A stretch of 64,000 nt of DNA. Origin: Sphingomonas desiccabilis (GTDB lineage: Bacteria > Pseudomonadota > Alphaproteobacteria > Sphingomonadales > Sphingomonadaceae). The number at the start of each line of letters is the position of its first letter. The stretch's first letter is position 1. The notes beneath the pieces are model-generated. The model ran no database searches, had not been told where the DNA came from, and saw only the letters and a list, made by a program, of their open reading frames with translations. Shown here piece by piece: positions 8,297 through 17,282 of the stretch. A program made the position numbers and the translations under genes. The DNA is taken from contig NZ_SDPT01000001.1 of assembly GCF_004135605.1 (NCBI RefSeq), positions 930,001 to 994,000 on the forward strand, read 5' to 3'.

Positions 8297-9277
8297 TCAA
8301 CTCAGGTGCGTGCGAACCCACAGGTCGAACAGGCGGAGCCAGTCGCGGCCCGGCGCCGTCTCCGGCAGGTGCTTCGCCCCGAAGCCGTGGCCGCCCTTTT
8401 CGAAGAGATGCACCTCCACCGGCACCTTGGCCGCCCGGGCGGCGGCGAGCACGTCCAGGCTCTGCTCCAGCGGCACCAGCGGATCGTCGATGGCGTGGAC
8501 CAGGAACAGCGGTGGGGTCGCGCCCGTGATGCGGGGCGGGGTGTCGTAGCGGCGGCGGGTCGCCTCGTCCGGGTTGGGCCCGAGCAGGTTGTTCGCCGAG
8601 CCGCTATGGGTCCCCGGCTTCGAGAGGCTGGTCACGGGATAGACGAGGCCGGAGTAGGTCGGGCGAGCGGACTGACGGTCGGCGGCGTCGACCGGCGTGT
8701 AGATCGGGTCATCATGCCCGACCGTCAGCGACGCGGCCAGGTGCCCGCCCGCCGAGAAGCCGAGCACGCCGAGCTTGGCGGGGTCAATGCCGTAGCGCCC
8801 GGCATTGGCGCGGATCAGCCGCATCGCGCGCTGCGCATCCTGCAGCGGCACATCCGCGCGGTTTGCCCAGCCGTCGCCCGGCAGCCGGTAGCTCAGCACG
8901 AACACGGTCACGCCCAGCCGGTTGAGGACGCTGGCGACGTCGATCCCCTCATTCTCCAGCGAGACGAAGCCATAGCCGCCGCCCGGAATCGACATCACCG
9001 CGCGCCCATCCGGCCGCTCTGGCCGGTACACCGCGACGATCGGATCGGCGGTGCCGCGCATCCACAGCTCCGGCTGCGCCGGGTTGCCGCTCATCTCGGG
9101 CCTGGGGGTGGGGAGCTTGGCCGGCGCGCCGGGCGCCTTGCCCGGCCACAGCCGGAAATGCTCCGCCGGCGGCCACGGCGTCATGCCCGTGCGGGCCTGT
9201 GCCTGCGCGCCCTGGCTGGCGGCCGCGACCGGCAGTGCGAGTGCGGTGCCGAGCAGCGTGCGGCGGTCGATCGTCAT
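8297..9277 (-). CDS. Exported alpha/beta hydrolase (BD-FAE/acetyl-xylan-esterase-like)
   Basis: A 326-residue serine hydrolase. The N-terminus MTIDRRTLLGTALALPVAAAS looks like a Tat-type signal (RR followed by a hydrophobic stretch), so it probably works in the periplasm. Catalytic residues are visible as the nucleophile elbow GFSAGGH, the Asp in HAIDDPLVP and the His in KGGHGFG. The oxyanion region is SIPGGGYGFVS. Relatives include carbohydrate acetyl esterases and BD-FAE enzymes, and the substrate here is not known. The ATG at 9277 was chosen because the longer frame would place 23 odd residues before the signal peptide. Confidence 0.85.
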   Translation of the reverse strand: MTIDRRTLLGTALALPVAAASQGAQAQARTGMTPWPPAEHFRLWPGKAPGAPAKLPTPRPEMSGNPAQPELWMRGTADPIVAVYRPERPDGRAVMSIPGGGYGFVSLENEGIDVASVLNRLGVTVFVLSYRLPGDGWANRADVPLQDAQRAMRLIRANAGRYGIDPAKLGVLGFSAGGHLAASLTVGHDDPIYTPVDAADRQSARPTYSGLVYPVTSLSKPGTHSGSANNLLGPNPDEATRRRYDTPPRITGATPPLFLVHAIDDPLVPLEQSLDVLAAARAAKVPVEVHLFEKGGHGFGAKHLPETAPGRDWLRLFDLWVRTHLS

Positions 9278-9330
9278 GGTGCCTCTCCCTGTCTTTGGAA
9301 CCACAGGTACCGCGACGAGGCCCAAAGAAA

Positions 9331-9359
9331 AACCCGCCCGGGGCATGCCCGGGCGGGTT
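9331..9359 (-). terminator. Rho-independent terminator for the DHS-like gene
   Basis: A perfect 12-bp stem (AACCCGCCCGGG with CCCGGGCGGGTT) around a 5-base loop, followed on the minus strand by TTTCTTT. It lies 23 bases past the stop of the minus-strand gene at 9383-10441. It is the clearest intrinsic terminator in the window. Confidence 0.85.
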
Positions 9360-9382
9360 CGTTCCTTCAGGTGCGAAGAGGC

Positions 9383-10441
9383 TTACTTGCCGCCGAACAG
9401 CTTGGCCCAGCCGCGCTTCGCACGGTTCTTCCAGTGGCCGCGGTGAAAGGCGTCGGACGCCAGCAGCGGCATGACCGAGCCCGCTTCCGCGAACACCATC
9501 TGCTCGATGCCGGTGTTGACCTTGCCCCAGCTCGCCGCCTCCTGGAGGGTCGAGGACGAGCAGGCGCCGTCGCGCACGTCGGCGACGGTGATCTGCACCG
9601 CGTACTTGTGCACTTCGACGTCGTCGTGACCCAGGATCTCGGCGCAGACGACCGTGTCCTGGATGAAGTTCTTCGGCACGCCGCCGCCGATCATCAGCAG
9701 GCCGGTGGTGCCGGCCGCGATCTTGATGTCGGTCAGCTCGCGGAAGTCCGCGATCGAGTCGATGGTCAGGTAGGGCTTGCCCGCCTTCATCGCATCGACC
9801 TGGTGCTTCACCAGCCCGAAGCCTGCCGAGGAGTCCGTGAACGCCGGGCAGAAGATCGGCACGTCATGCTCGTAGGCGAGCTTGACGAGGCTGTTCTCCT
9901 TCTTGCCGTGCTCGACGAGATACTTGCCCATCTCGCGGATGAACGCGCGCGAGCTGTAGGCGCGGGGCTCCAGCGTTTCGGCGATCTCGAAGATCGTGTG
10001 GTCGACGTTCTGGAGGTCTTCCTCGTCGATGTAGGTGTCGTAGATGCGGTCGATGTAGAGCGAGCGCAGCGTGTCGTCGTCGGGGATCTCCAGCGCCTGA
10101 TAGTGCTTGTGGCCAAGCCCTTCGAAGAAATCCATGTCGACGATCGTCGCGCCGGTCGCGACGATGCCGTCCACCATGTTGTTGCGCACCAGCTCGGCAT
10201 AGAGGTCCATGCAGCCGGCGGCCGAGGTCGAGCCCGCGATCACCAGGAAGATCGAGCAATTCGGGTCTTCCAGCATCTGGTTGTAGATGCCGGTCGCGCG
10301 CGCCAGGTCGCGGCTGGTGAAGCTCATCTTCTGCATCGAATCGATGATCGGACGCGCGTCGAAGCTCTTGATGTCGATATGCTCGACGACGGACGAGAGC
10401 AGCTCAGCCTTGCGGTTGTCGTTGATCGTGGTGTCGGTCAT
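9383..10441 (-). CDS. Deoxyhypusine-synthase-like protein, probable homospermidine synthase
   Basis: A 352-residue NAD-dependent enzyme of the deoxyhypusine synthase family. Bacteria have no eIF5A, and bacterial members transfer aminobutyl groups to small amines. The active-site motif EAASWGKVN carries the catalytic lysine (Lys307). NAD-binding elements include AGSTSAAGCMDLYAELV, ATGATIVDMDFFEGLGH and GTTGLLMIGGGVPKNF. It sits directly downstream of an ornithine decarboxylase on the same strand, which supplies putrescine, so sym-homospermidine synthesis is the best guess. Other DHS-like enzymes use agmatine derivatives, which cannot be excluded. The ATG at 10441 gives a standard start; an 11-residue longer version is possible. 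Confidence 0.85.
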   Translation of the reverse strand: MTDTTINDNRKAELLSSVVEHIDIKSFDARPIIDSMQKMSFTSRDLARATGIYNQMLEDPNCSIFLVIAGSTSAAGCMDLYAELVRNNMVDGIVATGATIVDMDFFEGLGHKHYQALEIPDDDTLRSLYIDRIYDTYIDEEDLQNVDHTIFEIAETLEPRAYSSRAFIREMGKYLVEHGKKENSLVKLAYEHDVPIFCPAFTDSSAGFGLVKHQVDAMKAGKPYLTIDSIADFRELTDIKIAAGTTGLLMIGGGVPKNFIQDTVVCAEILGHDDVEVHKYAVQITVADVRDGACSSSTLQEAASWGKVNTGIEQMVFAEAGSVMPLLASDAFHRGHWKNRAKRGWAKLFGGK

Positions 10442-10496
10442 GGTGTTCCCAGTTTCAGGACCGGCGTCGTTCAAGGGGACGCACGAAACCCGTCAA

Positions 10497-10527
10497 GGGC
10501 GGCGGAGGCCGTCAGCGCCCGCCGCCC
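10497..10527 (-). terminator. GC-rich hairpin between decarboxylase and DHS-like genes
   Basis: GGGCGGCGG and CCGCCGCCC form a 9-bp stem with a 13-base loop, 23 bases after the decarboxylase stop. No T run follows on the minus strand, so it may only attenuate read-through into the DHS-like gene. Confidence 0.35.
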
Positions 10528-10549
10528 ATATAGGTAGGCCTTGCGGCCG

Positions 10550-11779
10550 TTAAAGCTTGATGACGTTCGAGCGCGTGGCCCGATCGGCCGTTTCCAGCGC
10601 GACGTAGAGCGAGTCCATCGGCTCGTCGGTGACGATCACCGTCTCTTCCGAACCGAAGCCGTTGAACGCCGTCCGCATCGCACAGCCATAGGCGCCGAGC
10701 ATGCCGATCTCGACATAGTCGCCCGCCCGGATGTCCGCCGGCAGCTCGAACGGACCCGCCATGTGATCCATGTCGTCGCAGGTCGGGCCGTAGAAGCTGA
10801 AGCCCACGTCCTTGGCGTCCGACTCCGGCTCGCGCAGCAGTTGCACCGGGAAACGCCAGCCGATGTGCGCCGCATCGAACAACGCGCCATAGGCGCCGTC
10901 GTTGATGTAGAGCTCGGCCCCGCGGCGCTTCTCCACGCGCACCACCAGCGAGCTGTACTCGGCGCACAGCGCACGGCCCGGCTCGGCCCACAGCTCGGCC
11001 GAATAGGACACCGGCAGGCTTTCGAACGCGCGGTGGATCGTCTCGAAATAGCGCTCCAGCGGCGGCGGCTCCATGCCCGGGTAGGTCGACGGAAAGCCGC
11101 CGCCCACGTCGATCACGTCCACCGTCACGGCTGCCTCCACGATGGCGGCGCGCACGCGCTCCATCGCATTGCCATAGGCTTCCGGGCTCATCGCCTGGCT
11201 GCCCACGTGGAAGCAGATGCCTAGCGCGTCGGCCGCCTGGCGCGCCGCGAACAGCAGGTCCTTCGCCTCGTGCGGCGCCGCGCCGAACTTCGACGCGAGG
11301 CTGAGCTTGGAGTGATCCGACGACACGCGCAGCCGGACGCACAGCGTCAGGTCTTCTGCGCCGCGGGTCGCGCGGACGATCTTTTCCAGCTCCTCGATCG
11401 TGTCGAGCGAGAAGACGCGCACGCCGTGGGTGAAATACGCCTCCGCGATCGCTTCCTCGGCTTTGACCGGGTGCATGAAGCACAGGGTCGCGTCCGGAAG
11501 CGTGCGCGCGACGAGCCGCACCTCGGCGATCGAGGCGACGTCGAAATGGGTGATGCCGCTGTCCCACAGGATCTGCAGGAGATCCGGCGACGGGTTCGCC
11601 TTCACCGCATACATCGACCGGCCCGGAAACTTCTCGACGAAGAATCGGGCGGCCCGACGCGCGGCGTGCGGACGGACGAGCGTTACCGGCTGGACCGGGG
11701 CACGCTGGGCGATGTCGACGCCGCGGACGGCATCGGAGTGGGCGATTGCTAGCCCCAGCGCGCTATGGTGTTCGGCCAA
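10550..11779 (-). CDS. PLP-dependent ornithine-type decarboxylase (fold III)
   Basis: A 409-residue alanine-racemase-fold decarboxylase of the eukaryotic ODC/DABA-DC/lysine-ornithine group. The PLP lysine is Lys60 in YAVKANP. HVGSQ, GGGFPSTYPG and AEPGRALC are cofactor-contacting motifs, and Cys334-Asp335 in GPTCDDMD is the active-site pair donated across the dimer. Ornithine is the likely substrate (product putrescine), with lysine possible. The start is a TTG at 11779, nine bases after a good GGAGG (11789-11793); no ATG is better placed. It is followed by the DHS-like gene, giving a two-gene polyamine unit. Confidence 0.9.
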   Translation of the reverse strand: MAEHHSALGLAIAHSDAVRGVDIAQRAPVQPVTLVRPHAARRAARFFVEKFPGRSMYAVKANPSPDLLQILWDSGITHFDVASIAEVRLVARTLPDATLCFMHPVKAEEAIAEAYFTHGVRVFSLDTIEELEKIVRATRGAEDLTLCVRLRVSSDHSKLSLASKFGAAPHEAKDLLFAARQAADALGICFHVGSQAMSPEAYGNAMERVRAAIVEAAVTVDVIDVGGGFPSTYPGMEPPPLERYFETIHRAFESLPVSYSAELWAEPGRALCAEYSSLVVRVEKRRGAELYINDGAYGALFDAAHIGWRFPVQLLREPESDAKDVGFSFYGPTCDDMDHMAGPFELPADIRAGDYVEIGMLGAYGCAMRTAFNGFGSEETVIVTDEPMDSLYVALETADRATRSNVIKL

Positions 11780-11923
11780 TTCAAGGGACCTCCAACGGGG
11801 TAGTTCGACACAAGAGCTGCCTTGCGGTTGGAAGTCCCATGGGGCAGCGGATGGCGCACATAGGGTCGGTGAACCGGCGTGTAAAGCGCCTGACTCGCAT
11901 CACGCCCGCTGCGGAGACGAAAT

Positions 11924-12892
11924 GTGACCATCGTGCGACAGCCCACACGCGCCGGAGTGCGGGATGCGGCCGCAAAGATCGCCCAAATCCTTCCCCCGAC
12001 ACCGCTTTTCGTGGCCGAGATCCGCGGGTGCCGGGTCGCGTTCAAGGCCGAATCGCTCCAGCCGATCGGGGCGTTCAAGATCCGTGGCGCGTGGCATCGC
12101 CTGACGGCGCTCGACGAAGCGGCGCGCGCGCGCGGCGTCGTCGCCTTCTCGTCGGGGAATCACGCGCAGGGAGTCGCCTGGGCGGCGCGGCGGCTGCGGA
12201 TGCCGGCCACGATCGTCATGCCGGCCGATGCGCCGGAGGTGAAGCGGGAGGCGACGCTGGCACTCGGCGCCGAGGTGGTGCGCTACGATCGCCGCACCGA
12301 GAGCCGCGAGCGGATCGCCGGCGAACTCGCCGCCGCGCGCGGCGCGACGCTGGTGCCGAGCTTCGACGATCCCTGGGTGATCGAGGGGCAGGGCAGCGCC
12401 GGGATCGAGGCCGCGCAGCAGATGGAGGCGCAGGGCCTGGGACCCGTGCGCCACGTGGTGACGCCCTGCGGCGGCGGTGGCCTGGCCGCCGGCCTCGCGC
12501 TCGCCCTGCCGGACGCCGAGCTGACGGTGGTCGAGCCGGAGGGCTGGGACGACATGCGTGCGTCGCTGGAGGCCGGCTGGATCGAACCGGTGGCGCCGGA
12601 CGCGCCGGACACCGCGTGCGACGCGCTCCAGACGCAGCGGGTGTCGCCGCTCACCTTCGAGGTGATCGCACGCCGGGGCGCGACCGGCGTCGCCGTCAGC
12701 GAGGCCGAGATCCGCCAAGCCCAGCGCTGGGCCGGGCGCCAGCTGCGCCTGGTGGTGGAGCCCGGCGGCGCGGTCGCCCTCGCGGCGCTGCTCGCCGGCA
12801 AGCTGGCGCCGGCAGACGGCATGCTGGTGCTGCTGTCGGGCGGGAACGTCGACCCGCAGGACTATGCGGCCGTGCTGGCGGGAGAAGACTAG
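11924..12892 (+). CDS. Threonine/serine dehydratase-like PLP enzyme
   Basis: A 322-residue fold-type II PLP enzyme. The Schiff-base lysine is in QPIGAFKIRGA, the substrate loop is SSGNHAQGVAWAA, and the phosphate-binding glycine loop is CGGGGLAAG. The C-terminus SGGNVDP is the usual PLP ring contact. There is no C-terminal ACT domain, so it resembles the short catabolic threonine dehydratase or serine/threonine ammonia-lyase rather than IlvA. The start is GTG at 11924, eight bases after GGAG. It is divergent from the decarboxylase with a 144-base promoter region between them. Confidence 0.88.
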   Translation: MTIVRQPTRAGVRDAAAKIAQILPPTPLFVAEIRGCRVAFKAESLQPIGAFKIRGAWHRLTALDEAARARGVVAFSSGNHAQGVAWAARRLRMPATIVMPADAPEVKREATLALGAEVVRYDRRTESRERIAGELAAARGATLVPSFDDPWVIEGQGSAGIEAAQQMEAQGLGPVRHVVTPCGGGGLAAGLALALPDAELTVVEPEGWDDMRASLEAGWIEPVAPDAPDTACDALQTQRVSPLTFEVIARRGATGVAVSEAEIRQAQRWAGRQLRLVVEPGGAVALAALLAGKLAPADGMLVLLSGGNVDPQDYAAVLAGED

Positions 12893-13005
12893 GGCGTGAA
12901 CCTATCCACGACAGCTTCAAGGTCGAGCACTGAACGGCCGAGCTTGGTGAACATATTGTACCCGTTCCGCTCACCGTCGGACTGGTAAACCGCTGCGGGA
13001 GTCCG

Positions 13006-13452
13006 TTGTTGATCGTTCGCCAAGCTACTATCGCTGATCTGGACACACTGGTGCCGCTGTTCGACGACTATCGGCAGTTCTATGGGCAGCCGTCCGATCC
13101 GATCGGCGCTCGATCTTTCCTCGGTGATCGCTTCGAACATCAGCAGTCGATCATCCTGCTTGCCTTTGATGGAAGTCACGCGGTTGGTTTCGTGCAGCTA
13201 TTTCCGTCGTTCTCTTCGACAAGACTCGCGCGCACGTTCATCCTGAATGATCTGTTCGTCGCTCCTGACGCGCGCGGCACTGGAACTGGTCGAGCTTTGC
13301 TGAATGGGGCATGTGAGTATAGCCGGAACGTAGGCGCGGCGCGGCTCTCACTCTCTACCGCTGTAACCAACACGGCCGCTCAATCTTTATACGAGCGGGC
13401 CGGATGGACGCGGGACACCGATTTTTACGCTTATGGCATCCCTTTACTCTGA
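13006..13452 (+). CDS. GNAT-family N-acetyltransferase
   Basis: A 148-residue single-domain acetyltransferase. The acetyl-CoA loop is LFVAPDARGTGTGRALL (about residues 82-98), which includes the R/Q-x-x-G-x-G/A signature. The C-terminus has the common AQSLYERAGWTRD motif. The substrate is unknown. The start appears to be one of two consecutive TTG codons (13006 or 13009) behind GGGAG. Base composition is visibly lower in GC than the genes before 12.9 kb, and it begins a patch of similar composition, which suggests transfer. Confidence 0.85.
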   Translation: MLIVRQATIADLDTLVPLFDDYRQFYGQPSDPIGARSFLGDRFEHQQSIILLAFDGSHAVGFVQLFPSFSSTRLARTFILNDLFVAPDARGTGTGRALLNGACEYSRNVGAARLSLSTAVTNTAAQSLYERAGWTRDTDFYAYGIPLL

Positions 13453-13500
13453 CGCGGGTGCGCTATCCCGAAAACGAACCCAACCGGGAAAGCCGCCCCG

Positions 13501-13540
13501 CCTATCGCGCTGATGGGCCTCCGGGCCCGGCGGCGATAGG
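13501..13540 (+). terminator. Long nested hairpin downstream of the acetyltransferase
   Basis: CCTATCGC (13501-13508) pairs with GCGATAGG (13533-13540), and inside it GGGCC pairs with GGCCC around a four-base loop. It lies 49 bases after the acetyltransferase stop. No T tract follows, so it may be a terminator or another structured element. The rest of 13453-13730 shows no convincing gene. Confidence 0.45.
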
Positions 13541-13730
13541 CTGTAGCGGTATGAATGGAGCGGCAGGGATTGGGTGGGAAGCGGAAAGGCCGCTGTCAGG
13601 CAGGTAGGCGGCGTCAGCGCACTTCGATTTAGAAGGCAGGGCACGGGCTCCCCCTGCAGGTGGATTTCTGCCTGTCCACTTATGGGTGAGTGAAAGCGAT
13701 CACCGTCACCGATCCCTTCCATGCAGCCGG

Positions 13731-14096
13731 TCAGAATGCCTCACCTAATATCGTCGTTAGTCGGCCAATGCGGATTGGCTTCTCGCACCTCGGAAGGTGC
13801 CTGAACCGCTCGGGTATCGCGTCTTCATCGTATCCGGTAGAAAGGACGACGAAGACTGAACGCTCGAGCAGCGTATCGATGACAGGAGAGGCAGGCTCCC
13901 CTCCCAGGTTCATATCGACCACCGCGGCGTCCAGATGCGATTGCGATGCGATCAGGTCCATGGCGTCTTCAACGCTGCCGGCCGGGCCGATGACGATGGC
14001 GCCAGCATCATCCAATTCGGTCCTAAGATCGTCGGCAAGATAATACTCGTCCTCGATGACGAGGACGCGGCAACCTTCAACACTATGCTGAAGCAT
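13731..14096 (-). CDS. Single-domain response regulator
   Basis: A 121-residue CheY-like receiver with no output domain. The acidic pair is Glu15-Asp16 in VLVIEDE, the phospho-acceptor is Asp61 in VVDMNLGG, the switch Ser86 is in VVLSTGYD, and Lys106 is in CEKPIRI. It overlaps the end of the HWE kinase gene by 14 bases on the same strand, so the two are probably translated together and form a phosphorelay pair. With no DNA-binding domain it must act through protein contacts or pass phosphate onward. Confidence 0.9.
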   Translation of the reverse strand: MLQHSVEGCRVLVIEDEYYLADDLRTELDDAGAIVIGPAGSVEDAMDLIASQSHLDAAVVDMNLGGEPASPVIDTLLERSVFVVLSTGYDEDAIPERFRHLPRCEKPIRIGRLTTILGEAF

Positions 14097-14772
14097 TTTC
14101 CTCTACCTCCATTGCGGTTTCCGAAACTGGCATAGCAATCGTGCAATGCACGCCGTCCGGTCCGAGTGTGTACGTTGTCTTGGCATTGAGCTGATAAGGC
14201 AGCGCCCTTTCGATCAGCTCGCGCCCCTGTCCGGTTCCAGCCGTGCGCACTCCGGGAGTTGGCATTTTTACTCCGCTCTCGCGCCAGTCGATATGAAGCC
14301 ACGGCTTGTTGTCGACGCTTGATCGTTCGAACGCCCATGAGACGACAAGCTGCCCCTGTGGCTGCCCCAATGCCCCATATTTCACGGCGTTGGTCGCAAG
14401 CTCGTGCAGCGCCATGGCGAGGGTCTGGACGGTCGAGGAGCGCAGCCGAATGCCCGATGGTCCGTCGAGCGTGGCCCGGCTGATCCCGCCATCCATAGCG
14501 GCAAGCTCCGTTTGGATCAGTTCATCGAATGTCACCCGATCATGTTCGTTGAGCCGTGAGAGCAGCCCCTGGACCCGGGCAAGCGCGTCGAGGCGATCGC
14601 GATAGCGGCTACGGAAATCCGCAAGGTCAGCGCTCGCTCGAACGGTCTTGTCCGCGATCGAGCGAACAACGCCCATTAGGTTGCGCGTCCGGTGTTGAAG
14701 CTCGGCGATCAGCACCTGCTGACGTTCCTCCCATTCCCGCCGCTGGGTCGTCTCGACCATCGCGCCGATCAT
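14083..14772 (-). CDS. HWE/HisKA_2 histidine kinase catalytic half (separated by frameshift)
   Basis: 229 residues holding the dimerisation/phospho-acceptor and ATPase parts of an HWE kinase. His27 lies in LIAELQHRTRNLMGVV, the N-box is ALHELATNAVKYG (Asn128), and the W-x-E signature is in HIDWRESGV. In intact relatives this follows directly on a PAS domain. Here the PAS-containing gene upstream ends in a TGA that overlaps this ATG as ATGA. One missing G near 14786-14787 explains the split: restoring it joins NNE to GEPVRMIGAM. The protein may be made separately by coupled re-initiation, or the gene may be broken. Confidence 0.8.
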   Translation of the reverse strand: MIGAMVETTQRREWEERQQVLIAELQHRTRNLMGVVRSIADKTVRASADLADFRSRYRDRLDALARVQGLLSRLNEHDRVTFDELIQTELAAMDGGISRATLDGPSGIRLRSSTVQTLAMALHELATNAVKYGALGQPQGQLVVSWAFERSSVDNKPWLHIDWRESGVKMPTPGVRTAGTGQGRELIERALPYQLNAKTTYTLGPDGVHCTIAMPVSETAMEVEENASA

Positions 14773-17282
14773 GCGAACCGGCTCGCCTCGTTGTTGTAGA
14801 AAAACCGGCCGCGCCCGGAGAGCCAGTGCACCGACCCGTTTGGATGGACGACGCGAAATTCATGCGCGAACACCTCCCGATGCTCCATTGCCCGCTGAAG
14901 CGCTCCTTCAGCGCTCTGCCGGTCATCAGGATGAATGCGAGACGCCCAGGCCTCGTAGCTGGGCTTTACTTCACCGACTGCATACCCCTCCATCCGGTAA
15001 TGCTCGTCCGACCAGTGGACCTCCCCAGTGGTGACATTCCAGTCCCAAAGACCCAGGCCACCTACTTCGGCGGCGTTGCGCAACCGCTCCTCACTTTCGG
15101 CCAACGTCTGCTGCGTGCGACGGTCTTCGGTGATGTCCTCTCCGACCTTGATGAGCTCGCGAATCTCACCGTCCGCGCTCAGGAGAGGTTGTGTCGAGCC
15201 ATTGATGAAGATGCGCTCGCCGTCTTTGCGCACATGCCAGCGGACGTTCGGCGCGCAGCCCTCGCAAGCGGCAATCCGCCGCTCCTCCTCCGGAGCGCCT
15301 TTCGCGATGTCTTCCGGCAGGAACGTGCGGTCCATGGATTCGCCCAACATCTCGGCTGCCGACCAGCCGTAGACGGCCGCCGCCCCAGCGGGCCACGAAG
15401 TGATGATCCCATCGCGATCGGTCGTGAAGATGGCGTAGCTGTGGACGCTCTCGACGATCAGCCGGAACCGCTCTTCACTTTGGCGCAGTGCTGCGGCGTC
15501 GCTTCTACGCTGTGTGATGTCGTTGAACAGGATCGCCACGCGCCGCTGTTCCGGCTCGCCTACGCGGAACGCGTTCAGATCATACCAGCGGTCTCCGAGC
15601 GCCTTTGCAGGCGCCTCGAGCCGCCTCGCAGCGCCGGTCAGGGCAATCTCACCGTAGACATCGAACCAATGCTGCTCATGCTCGGGTGCGATGTCACGCA
15701 TGAGGCGGCCTTTGCCGTCCACAATGCCGGTCTGGCGTTCGAAGGCGGGATTCACCTCCAGGAACCGGTAATCGACCGGCGCATCGCCATCGAAAACGAC
15801 TTCGATGATGCAGAAGCCCTCGTCGATCCGCTCGAATAGCTCGCGATAGCGCTCCTCGCTTGCTAGCAGCGCCGCCTGGGCGCGGGCGCGCACCACCTCC
15901 GCCCATAACCGCTCGGCAACGTCTTGGACGAGCGCAACCTCCGCGTCCGTCCAGCGGCGTGCCTCCTGCTGATGGATGCTGAGATTTACAAGCAGCGTGC
16001 CATGCACAAGCAGCGGGACACTGAGCAGTGCTCCCACACCCACGCTTGCAATCGCGGCAAGCGCCGGCTGATCGGCGAGCAGGTTTACATCATTGATCCG
16101 CACTGTGCGGCCCGCGCAAAGGTCGTCCAGAACCGGACCGTCATGGTCCTCTAGACGCATGACCGTCGGGAAGGGGCGCGTACCGTCGGCAGACCAGCCG
16201 GCGAAGACATCGGCGACGCCCATCGCGTGGTCGAACTCCGCAAACAACACTCGCGTTGCGCTCAGCCGCTCGCCCAGGTGCCGGGCCGCCACTTCGATCT
16301 TTTCGCGCGCCCCGGGTTGCGCTCGCATGGCGTCGCCCACGGCAAGCAGGAACGCCTGTCGCTCCTCACTCGCACGCAGTGTTTCCTCGGCCCTCTTGCG
16401 TTCGGTCACGTCCCGCCAGAAGACCGCGAGTGCACCGCCAGCCGTCGGATAGGCACGCATGTCGAGCCACAACGCACGCGCAGGGTCAGAAGCGTCTTCA
16501 TGCTCCAGGACAACCGGCACCCGCTGAGCCATCGCCGTTTTGAGACATTGTCCGACCGCAGACCCCTCGCTGCCGCGATGAACCTCCCAATACGACCGCC
16601 CGATCACTTCGTCACGGCGGCGCCCGCTCAGTCGAAGAGCTTCGCGGTTCTGCTCGAGGATGGTGAAGTCTGGGCCGATTATACCGAACGCCTCACCCAT
16701 CCCGTCCAGAAGCCGACCGAGGCGCTCCTCGCGTGCAGCCAGTCCGCTGCGCGCCTGCTCCCGTTCCGCAGCGACGAAAAAGCGATCGATGACCGGCCCC
16801 AGCACCATCGAATAGGTCTTGAGGAACTCGATACTCTGGTCGTCGAACTCGCGGGGCTCGCGTGCGTCGACTTGCAGCACGCCCCAGGGCCTGCGTCCCG
16901 GCAGCAGGATCGGCACATTCACCAGAGCGACCACGCCGTGTTCGCGGAGGAATAGCGGGAATTCGAACCGCTCCTCGCTCGCGATGTCGTTGGTGATGAC
17001 CGGTTCTGTTCTTTCGATCGCATAGGCTTCGGAAGAGCGCTCGCTGAGATCAACGCGTTCATGGCCAACGACCCCCGGGCGCCAACCGACGCCCGCCCGC
17101 ACAAGGCCGGTGTTCGTCTCCCGGTCGATCTCCAAGACTTTGGCCAGATCTACGCCAAGCGCCTCGGCGACAAGGCGGCAGCCCTCGTTGAGGATTTCGT
17201 CCAGGTCCTCGTGATCCAGCACGAAGTCCCCGAAATCGGCCAGCGCGCGCTGGCGCCGCATCATCTCGCTGTGGTCAGCCAT
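14769..17282 (-). CDS. Multi-domain GAF/PAS sensor half of a split HWE kinase
   Basis: 837 residues of sensory domains with no kinase domain of its own. Reading from the N-terminus there is a GAF domain (about 20-172), a PAS (about 185-300), a second GAF (about 305-465) and three more PAS domains (about 475-590, 600-715, 720-830), separated by short helical linkers of the ERKRAEETLRASEER type. No membrane segment is seen, so it is cytosolic. The frame ends at TGA (14769-14771) inside the link between the last PAS and the kinase core, caused by a one-base deletion. The ligand is unknown. The response regulator downstream is the likely partner. Confidence 0.8.
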   Translation of the reverse strand: MADHSEMMRRQRALADFGDFVLDHEDLDEILNEGCRLVAEALGVDLAKVLEIDRETNTGLVRAGVGWRPGVVGHERVDLSERSSEAYAIERTEPVITNDIASEERFEFPLFLREHGVVALVNVPILLPGRRPWGVLQVDAREPREFDDQSIEFLKTYSMVLGPVIDRFFVAAEREQARSGLAAREERLGRLLDGMGEAFGIIGPDFTILEQNREALRLSGRRRDEVIGRSYWEVHRGSEGSAVGQCLKTAMAQRVPVVLEHEDASDPARALWLDMRAYPTAGGALAVFWRDVTERKRAEETLRASEERQAFLLAVGDAMRAQPGAREKIEVAARHLGERLSATRVLFAEFDHAMGVADVFAGWSADGTRPFPTVMRLEDHDGPVLDDLCAGRTVRINDVNLLADQPALAAIASVGVGALLSVPLLVHGTLLVNLSIHQQEARRWTDAEVALVQDVAERLWAEVVRARAQAALLASEERYRELFERIDEGFCIIEVVFDGDAPVDYRFLEVNPAFERQTGIVDGKGRLMRDIAPEHEQHWFDVYGEIALTGAARRLEAPAKALGDRWYDLNAFRVGEPEQRRVAILFNDITQRRSDAAALRQSEERFRLIVESVHSYAIFTTDRDGIITSWPAGAAAVYGWSAAEMLGESMDRTFLPEDIAKGAPEEERRIAACEGCAPNVRWHVRKDGERIFINGSTQPLLSADGEIRELIKVGEDITEDRRTQQTLAESEERLRNAAEVGGLGLWDWNVTTGEVHWSDEHYRMEGYAVGEVKPSYEAWASRIHPDDRQSAEGALQRAMEHREVFAHEFRVVHPNGSVHWLSGRGRFFYNNEASRFA

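Noticed and set aside
8285..10537. A 750-codon plus-strand open frame opposite the esterase and DHS-like genes
   Set aside because: It covers two minus-strand genes with clear active-site motifs and shows none of its own.
12889..13179. A 96-codon minus-strand frame overlapping the acetyltransferase
   Set aside because: The acetyltransferase on the plus strand has a clear acetyl-CoA loop; this frame has no domain or ribosome binding site.
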